From: Symsagittifera roscoffensis
Lineage: Eukaryota; Xenacoelomorpha; Acoela; Convolutidae
Length of the DNA stretch: 64,000 nt
Direction: 5' to 3'
Assembly (NCBI RefSeq): GCF_963678635.1
Contig: NC_087063.1
Span: 50,915,220 to 50,979,219 of the forward strand
Below the pieces are notes generated by a model, which was not told the origin of the DNA, ran no database searches, and was given only the letters and a program-made list of their open reading frames with translations. Within the stretch, counting starts at the first letter, position 1, and each line of letters opens with the position of its first letter. Made by a program: the position numbers and the translations under genes. Shown piece by piece: positions 13,701 through 22,700 of this stretch.

Positions 13701-16700
13701 AAACAATTGCAATCAAAATAAGGGCAGGCGGTTGATGAGCAATTAGCTCAGAAAGTTCCAATCACAATTATAAAAAAAACTTCAAAAAAGTGTCGTTTTG
13801 TTCGTGTTGGGATAAAAGGACCAGCACGAGATCCTAGGCTAGGCACATTCGATAGTGATAGAAATTTAGGCATATTTGACAACAGTTCAAGAATCAACAA
13901 GACTCAGTTCAAGACTCGTGTTCGGATGAGAGGACCTGCACGAGAATCTAGACACATTCGATAGTGATAAAAATTTAGGCGTATTTGACAACAAATCCAG
14001 ACTCAAGTAATGAATTGAACAAAATATAGCCGATAGACAGCTGGAAGAAAATTAATGAAAGCAAGTAAACTGAAAAAATTACTAATTTCTTGAAATCTCA
14101 AATTTCGAAATTGAAATTTAAAAATAGACGGACTTAATGCTACTTAAATTCTAGAACAAACTATGATTGACAATTTTTTGCCAAAATTAACCCTATTGGA
14201 GAAAACTGGATCAATAGGTAAAATTTTTATTCCGCTGGGAAATCTGAAAACTAAATTCAACTCTCGATACTGGAAATTAATCACATTTTTTGTTACTTCA
14301 ACTGTTTTGCTATTCGATAGTGGAGTTTGCCTTCCTTTTTAAAAGCAATGAACTGAGCGTAAAAAAAGTCATAAGTCAAAATGCAAAAAAAAATTATTTG
14401 AGCTTGAACAAATTTTAAGACTGTTCCTAAGAAAAAAACGAAATAAAAAAACTTATGAAAAAATAAAATCATCAGCACCTTTATAAGAGCCTGAACTATG
14501 TGCATCGACTCATAAAATTAAAATTTAAAAAACAACACAGAAAATTTTTCCCCTAGTTTTCACGGCTGAAAAACAGCTTATCGCGCTGTCAAGTTTTCAT
14601 GGCAGAAAAAAGGCTTTTTCAAACAATTCTGATGAATTTTTGTGAAATTTGATTTCAAAATTTTCGCACCAAGCCGAGCCATTAGATACTGATACGAACT
14701 TCATTGCTACCATGTAAAATTAACCATTTATAATTTGGAAGGCATTTTTGTTCAAGCTAGGTATCATATTAAAGCATAATTAGACGTGATTCATAATTAA
14801 AAAAGTGTCTGATTCGTTGAAAAATGGTTTAAATTTCTTCCTTGTTTAGACCTAAATGTCTATTCTAATGACTTTTTTAAAATTGAGTAACTATTGATTG
14901 TCAATAAAAATAGAGAAAATACTTATTTAGATCATGTCTATCCCCCTCCCCTCAGGGATTCGACCCCATGCCGACTCAAAGGGTCCCCCCTATGTATTAT
15001 TTGAGATATCAATTTTTGGCTGACTGACCTTATAATTTTTCTGAAGGCGCCTTCGGCGCCAATCTACTAATTTTGAGGGGGGAGCGCTCGCCAAAAAAAA
15101 CGCGATTTTTCGAAAAGTGTCTAAAAATTTTCCAAAAAGTATCTAAAAACGCTATTTTTGGCCTATTTTTCAAAAATTTGCCTGCAAGGCAGAAATTTTG
15201 GCCGAAACAAGTTCTTTATAATGGTTTGGGAGATCTCTGAAAAATCATTTGGTCGACCTGGTAAAATTCCAAAAAAAACCGCCCCCCCCCCCCTCGAGAG
15301 GTTTGAATTCATATTTCTTTTCAAATCCCATTTAAGATCATTTGCTAAAAAGAAGGCAAACTACGCTTTCAAAATGACGAAACTGAAAAATGGCGCACAA
15401 AAATTTAAATATTTTGTTTAAAAAATTACTTTCAATTTTCAGAATTCACAGCGGAATGAAAATAATCAATTAATCCGTTTATCTAATTGGGTTAGTTTTA
15501 TCAAAACAAAGAGGCGAAGCAGCATATTCGGAAACACAAGCGAAAAAGCGGCAAACAGCTGCTTCAAGATGCACACAATCGCAAGTTTTTCGGGTAATTA
15601 TTTGGAATGTAATAATTTTAAGGCAACCACAATAAATTTGTATGTAATACATTGGAACGTATTAAACAAAATTGTGTATTAATTAATCATTTCAAAAATC
15701 TCACAAAAACACAATTCTTTAGAAAGTTTCTGCAATGGAAATTATACACAGAGGCGAAGGAGAAATTAATTTTCAAAAAAAAATTCTTTCAAATTTTAAG
15801 AAAAAAATTAGATTCCCTTAAAGCTCTTTGGTTTCCTGGAACAATTTATGATTGACAATTTTTTGATTAACTAACCCAATTTGAGAAAACTGGATCAATA
15901 CGTAATTTTATTCTTGCGCTGGAAAATCTGTAACCTAAATTTAAGTTTTTTGTGACCTTCTCACTTTTGCTATTCGATAGTGGAATTTACCTTCCTTTTA
16001 ACAAAAGAAATGAAAAAAACTTAAAAGAAATCAAAAGAAAACCAAATGCCTCTGCTAAATTTTTTTTTATCTAAGAGACTGTTATGTTCGAACCAGGTTA
16101 TTTGTTCGTCATGGACTTGCCTCTTCGACGATGTCGGAATGAACTGACTGCTGAGGTAATCGAACAGCCCAGTCTGCTCCCGATGGGTTTTAGAGTAGGT
16201 CACCTCCGTCATCTTTTTACCCCGCAGTGCTTTCTCCATTGCCTAAATGGTCAAACTGTAACAAACCTTAACGGAGACCATTAAAACATAGCAGTGAGGA
16301 GTTCTCGTTAGAACATGAGCTCCTTCCGCAGTATTTCCGAGCCATATTTTTTGGACACTGATCTGGCCTCGAGGAGTTGCGAAGTCACTGCGCATACCAC
16401 AGATTTTTTTGCAACTAGTTACTACAGCAATTTTTCTCAATCAAAGAGGTACAAATATATATTGATAACAGACTAGAAATAATAGGACAAACAATATTTA
16501 AGTTATATTTTCTCACGCATCTTGAAAAAAAAACATTCTACTTTATTTTTTGATTATTACTTAATTGCAATTTTAGTCCCACCTGTTTCCAATTGGATCA
16601 CAATTTCCAAAACCACATTCAAATTGGCACATCGTTTTTTTGCATTGAGGCTAAATGAAATGTAACATCAACTTTGAAGAATATTCTCAACTTACCGTTC

Positions 16701-19700
16701 CTTTGCGGATGCCAACCTTAGAAATGACCATGATGTCGTTCTGGTTACAAGCACAAAATTGGAAAAATTCGGAGCTTAACGTAAGCGTTTAGTTATCGAT
16801 AAGGAAAGCCAATGAACGATGAAATGATTCCTTCATACATATCGTGAACACTTTTAAAACCTGTTCACACTTCGCGTAACAACAGAACACAAAAAAAATA
16901 TATATAGAAACTTCACACCTTTTCATTCAAACCAAAAAACTTTTTCTATCCATATGCCTATTAGTGAATGTACAGTTCTCAATTATATTAACCGGACAAA
17001 ACGCATTAAACTTGAAACGCATTTTTTTCTCAAGTTGGTTTGACTTTACGTGAAAATCGATGATGATGAAGCTTGATAAGAATTTAAGCAGAATTAATAT
17101 GGTGAAATTTATTTTGCAAGCTTGGGGCCCAAACCCCAAAACGATCATTATTCGCTTTTTTAGTCAATAAATAATTACGCCAAAACTACCGGTTCAATTG
17201 CTGACACAATCATATCAAAGTGAGCCTCTTATGTAACCCACCAAAGTTCTAGAAAATGAGTTTTAGGTTGGGGTGGCTCACTGGTAGAGTAATTTCAGAT
17301 AAGGTACACCGTCTGTTCGTCACGCTATCTTATTTTCGGCCGGATAGATTCGTGCAACTTCTGTCTAATACCAATCTTAATCTTACAAATCTTAATCTAG
17401 CCTAATTGTTGTGATAAACTTATTAAAAAGAGAAGGCAAATGACAAACTCAAACACCGAAACCTTTGACTCCGTTGGTATAACAAATACAAACGCCAACT
17501 CGGGAAACACATATTCTGACGGTAACCCACCAAAGTTCTAGAAAATGAGTTTTAGGTTGGGGTGGCTCACTGGTAGAGTAATTTCAGATAAGGTACACCG
17601 TCTGTTCGTCACGCTATCTTTTTTTCGGCCGGAAAGATTCGTGCAACTTCTGTCTAATACCAATCTTAATCTTACAAATCTTAATCTAGCCTAATTGTTG
17701 TGATAAACTTATTAAAAAGAGAAGGAAAATGACAAACTCAAACACCGAAACCTTTGACTCCGTTGGTATAACAAATACAAACGCCAACTCGGGAAACACA
17801 TATTCTGACGGTAACAACTATCCACCTCTACGTTATTTGAGATCAAACTCCAATAACCCAATTTCCAAGCCCGAAAACAAGCGGGGATGCGCAGTGTTAA
17901 GTCCATGTGAAGAAACTGATGATAAATCGCACAAAATCCAAGCTGCCGTAGAACAGTCAGTGCAGCAAAAAGTGCCTCAAATATTTGAATCTCTTGGAAA
18001 AAAAATAATTGCCTCTATTCAACAAACCGTCAATAATGTTTAAGCTGGATTAAAAGAGGAAAAAATGAAAAACTTTGTCCCAGGTGTACCAACAAACGAG
18101 CAATTGTTATTTGAAGACGTTCTCAGAGTCAGATAAATTAGAAAGCTACTATCGGCGCGACAACATACGAACTTTAGGATTGCCAATGAATGAACCAGGG
18201 AAAGCCACGACGAAAATTGATAAAATTATTGATATTGCCAAAGTTAAAAAACTACAAAATTGAAAAAGGTGTCTGAAAACGAGCATACAAGTACCATCAA
18301 AATATTCGAAGACTTGAGCCTCCCACGACTAAAGTTAATGTAACTGATTCGGAATGATCAAAGAATTCAGTCGAGCTGGAATAAAGAAGTAGCCATATTT
18401 GTTCGATGGAAGAATGGTCAACGTGTCAAATAAATGGGCTGTACGAAGGTGGTGAGTTCCTTGGATAAAGCTACAACGACATGATGAGCTGCTTTCAAAA
18501 CCGAGTTTTTCAGAAAGAGCATATTGCACCAGAAACCTAATCAATTGTTCACAAAATCCTTTGTCTTCAAATTTGAAAGTTGCTAATTCTTCAAACACTA
18601 AAGTTGCTAGCGTTTTCCATTTAAATGTAGGATTTCTACATAAACATTATGATGAACTGGAAGCACTAATAGCCAGCCTTGAATCGCCACCTGATTTATT
18701 ATGCCCAAGTGAAACCTGGCTTCATGAAGCCGACCATATTAATTGCTACAAGCTCACTGGTTACAACACTCTACTGAGCAAAAATAACAGAGGAGGGGTC
18801 TTAGTTCAATCTAATGACAATATTACACTCATTGAACAAAACCCGAGCGAGTTAGCATAAATTTTATTAATTCACGTGAAAATATTCTTCGAAAATTTAT
18901 AATCCGCCCAAAGCCGATAAAATTTGCTTCCTTGATGAATAATTAGATAAGACTTTTGAAGCTTTATCAATCAAAAAGTATCCTGTTATAGCCTGCGGTG
19001 ATTTCAACATTGATATTTTAAAGGCGAATAACCTCTCCTCAAAAGATCATGATGTCATCGAAAGCGATGGCTTTGAACAGCTGATCGCCAAACCAACGCG
19101 AATTGCATAATAAATGAAACTCTTTTAGATCACTTCATTATTAAAGACTTAAAAGTCAAATCTGCTCAAGTACGAAATAAAATGTCGTTTTCTGATCACT
19201 CTCCAATTACTTTAGCAATTTACACATCACGCTTGAAAGACGTAGATACTAAAACTTATCGTGACACTAGTTTTCTGAAATCGATACTGATCGTTGACAG
19301 CTTCAATCAGGAGATATCTAAATGGATGCAAAAAATTAACTATTCAGAAAAATTGGATGAATGCTTTCATCAGTTTGAATTAAAACATATTAGGATATTA
19401 GATCAATTTGCTCCGTTTAGATCATCATGTTCGAAGAAAAAAAGCTAAGTCTGTATGCATTACTAATTTTATTTAAAAAAATTGATTGCAAAATGGAACC
19501 GGTTACATAAAGCATGGTCAAAAAATAAATCTGCCCGACTGCAAGATTTCGATTCAAAAGTGCTAGGAAGAAAACGGATATTAAGATTAAAAAACAAAAC
19601 TATTATAATAAATTTAAAAAATGTATTGGTGACTCCAGGCAGGTCTATAAAATTTTAAATGAAATTAAGGGAATTGCATGTGGCAATAAAAAAATTAACT

Positions 19701-22700
19701 CGATTGAAAACAAACAGAGAACTCATTACGTCTCATCTTGACAGTGCTAATGATTACAAAAGATTTTTCTCAACTATCGGTTGTAACCTGTCCAATGAAA
19801 TACCAAATTCTAACTCAGAACAAATCCTTGAGAAACCCAATTTTTCTATGCGCAACATTTCAGTGACCGAATTGGAAATCGATAAAATTATAACATCCAT
19901 GCAGAATAAGACATTTACTGGTTTTGATAAAAGTAGCAATGTCATTGTAAGAGCGAGCAGAGTAGCCATTGTACCCGTACTGAAAACTCTAATAGATAAG
20001 CCATTCAAATCAGCGTCCTTCCCCAGCTCTTTGGTCAGAGCTGTAAATCATCCTCTTTATAAAGAAGGATCAAACTCATTTTAGAAAAATACCGTCCAAT
20101 AACCCTTCTCATAACCTGGAGTAAAATTTTCGAGCGTGCTATTTACAACAGGGTATACGAATACTTGGAACGTTATTCCCTAATCTATGTCAAACAGTTT
20201 GGTTTCCGAAAAAAAACCATAGTAAGTACTATTGATGCAATTGCAGAAGTTACCGAAAAACTACGCATGGATAAGAAAAAGTCAATAAAGGGAACTATTT
20301 TTGTTGATTTGAAGAAAGCGTTCGATACGCTTGATCATAAAAATTTTTTAAATAAATTAGAAATGCTTGGAATAAGTGGACAGACGTTACCATGGTTCAA
20401 ATGCTACCTTAAAAATTGTAAGCAATTAAAGCAAATTGGAAATTCCAGATCTTCTTGGCTGGAAGTAAATTGCGGTGTTCCAAACGGATCCATTTTGGGA
20501 CCCCTTTTTTTCCTCATATATATCGCGTGAATTTTTTTTTTTTCATTTGCAGATGAAAGTTTTTTATTTGTTCATATCGCGTGAAATTTTTTATTTGCAG
20601 ATGATACACGCGTTACAGGTTTAAATTGCTCAATTGAAAGTTTCAATAATGATCTCAAAGCGTTGAATGATTGGCTTATTAATAACAAATTATCACCAAA
20701 TATGGACAAAACCGTGTATTTGAACTTATCCTCACTTAATAATTCCAGTTCTCTCTTATATATCAATAATTTACCTCCTTAAAGCGTTTCTTCATGCAAA
20801 TATCTCGGTGCTCATGTTGATTCTAAGTTATCATTCAATGTTCACATTAACTAAGTGCGAAACAAAATCAGAAAACAATCCGGAATTGTTTCAAAAATAC
20901 ATCATTTTGTACCAAAATCGATTTTACTTCAATACTATTATATTAAGCCAAATATTAAGCCAATTTTGCAATACGGAATTCTCGTATATAGTTGCACCAG
21001 TTATAGTCAACTAATGCCACTTTTGATGATACAGAAAAAAATTTGGCGCTTATTTTATTTCAAACGAAATTATGATAGCATTCGTTCGTACTTTTATACT
21101 GAAAAAACTTGAACAGTTCATGAGCTATACGTCTACGAATTTCTCAAATTTGTATTGAGATCCCTTGCTGGACTTCATTGTGAACGTTTTTTAAATAATC
21201 TTTTGTTTTGAGAATCCTGTCTACATGACACATAGAGCCAAACTTAAAGAGTCAAATACAACGAGCTTCGCTCAGCTTTAGGAGTTCGAAACTTTTCTAT
21301 CTGCTACGCGATAATAATTTAGTTCCTGACTTTTTCGACAACTTAACTCATTCTGATATTCAATCTGTGGCTCATAATCTACGTGATTTATACATCTTGA
21401 GCAATGAAGACATCGTTAAATATGTATTTGCAGTTAAATGCTGATGTTTTTGCTTCAGTCTAGCGTTGATTTAAGGGTGGCTTATTGCTTGTTAATTAAT
21501 TGGCTTTTCAAATAGTCCCTGACTTTTTGAAAACCCCACTTGGACTTTTTCACTGGTTACTGCCGCATGAGCTCAATTAGGTTCCCAGCATCAAAATGGC
21601 CTCCATCCAATTCCATTGGCGTCAGGGAGGCTTTAGAGACGAGGTACGGTTAGTAGAAGTAGTAACCGCTACGTGAACAAGTTCAACTTATACATTTGAT
21701 TCGAACAATGGGGGCTACGACTAGCAAGTTTCTGAAGATTATACATAGAAATTCAGAATTTTCTTATTTTCTTTTCAATTTTCAGCCAATTGTGTCAATT
21801 TCATATGCTTAAACCGACTATCTTTAGGTGTATATCGCCAGAAAATAGTTTTACATACCATTAAAATGGTCCAGCTTATTGAGCGACGTTTTTTTTTGTT
21901 AGAGTAAAAAGCTACTTTTTTTAATACCTTTGGTCAGAAATTGTATTTAGTTTATGTTAAATCCACTCTCATGTTTAAGTAATTAAATTTATTCGAATGT
22001 CTTTCATTTTAGGGCAGCATTCTGCAATCCCAATGGATTCGTTCGCTGTGCTCTCTGAATTGCTAAAAAAAAATTGATTAATATGCCGTTTTGTAACAAC
22101 GAGAAATTAATTCTTCTTCTTCTTCATCTTCCTCTTCTTCTTCTTTCTCTCATATCTCCTAGTCGCAATAGATCTAGCATATACTGGTATTTGCGGGTTA
22201 GATATCTAGAACTTGTTTCAAAGGAGAACAAGTGTTTTCTAAGTTATATTCAAATTGTTCTGGTGCTGAAACTACCAGTAGTTTCAGCAATACAGATAAT
22301 TTTCAGTGTTAGTTATGGATCATGATTGGTTAGTAGGAAATATTTTATAGAGATAGTTTTATCAAGAATATAATTGGTTATTAAAACTAGTTTTAAACTG
22401 GTTCCAAAAAAAATTTGGTCCCGAATATTGCAAAAATAAGTTTAACCATACTAATTCTGTTTAAAGTCTTAGCAAGTTTTATCACAATCAACTTTTACCA
22501 AAAGTTAACCCTATATATATCCAACCTGGTATTCAAAAAGAACTGATACGCCTAACTTTTCCGTACTTGAAAAAAAAAGTTTCCGAAATTTTTACCTCTT
22601 CGTCGATTTTAGTTAATTTTATTGAAGCTGTCATCTTGAACTCCGGTTTGGTTTCTTCATTTTGCTGAGAGCCAGTACCGGCACCGCCCATGGGACTTGA

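Larger units (their letters stand above)
13439..16067. other. Large NIPBL intron, left part
   Basis: AT-rich intron. Holds interspersed copies D and F, a near-duplicate pair of CGTGTTSGGATRARAGGACC segments near 13,800 and 13,917, a GGCGCC-TTC-GGCGCC hairpin near 15,046-15,060 and a run of 13 C near 15,282. No exon was placed here. Confidence 0.4.
17233..21450 (+). mobile_element. Decayed non-LTR retrotransposon with endonuclease and RT
   Basis: An EN-RT type non-LTR element, transcribed opposite to NIPBL inside its large intron. Two 289-bp 5' monomers lead into ORF1 (17,729-18,043). ORF2 is broken into many frames. Endonuclease landmarks: SETWL near 18,707, GDFNIDIL near 18,998, SDHSPI near 19,194. 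RT landmarks: FVDLKKAFDTLDHKNFLNKL near 20,302, GVPNGSILGPLFFLIYI near 20,473, FADDT near 20,595, then LSPNMDKTVYLNL and SCKYLG. The gene order and motifs suggest the jockey/CR1 side of the group. The 3' end is approximate; I found no target duplication. Confidence 0.8.

Noticed and set aside
22111-22153. CTT-rich stretch as an exon (Leu/Ser-rich frame 22,074-22,325)
   Set aside because: Simple microsatellite in an intron on the wrong strand for NIPBL, without splice support.
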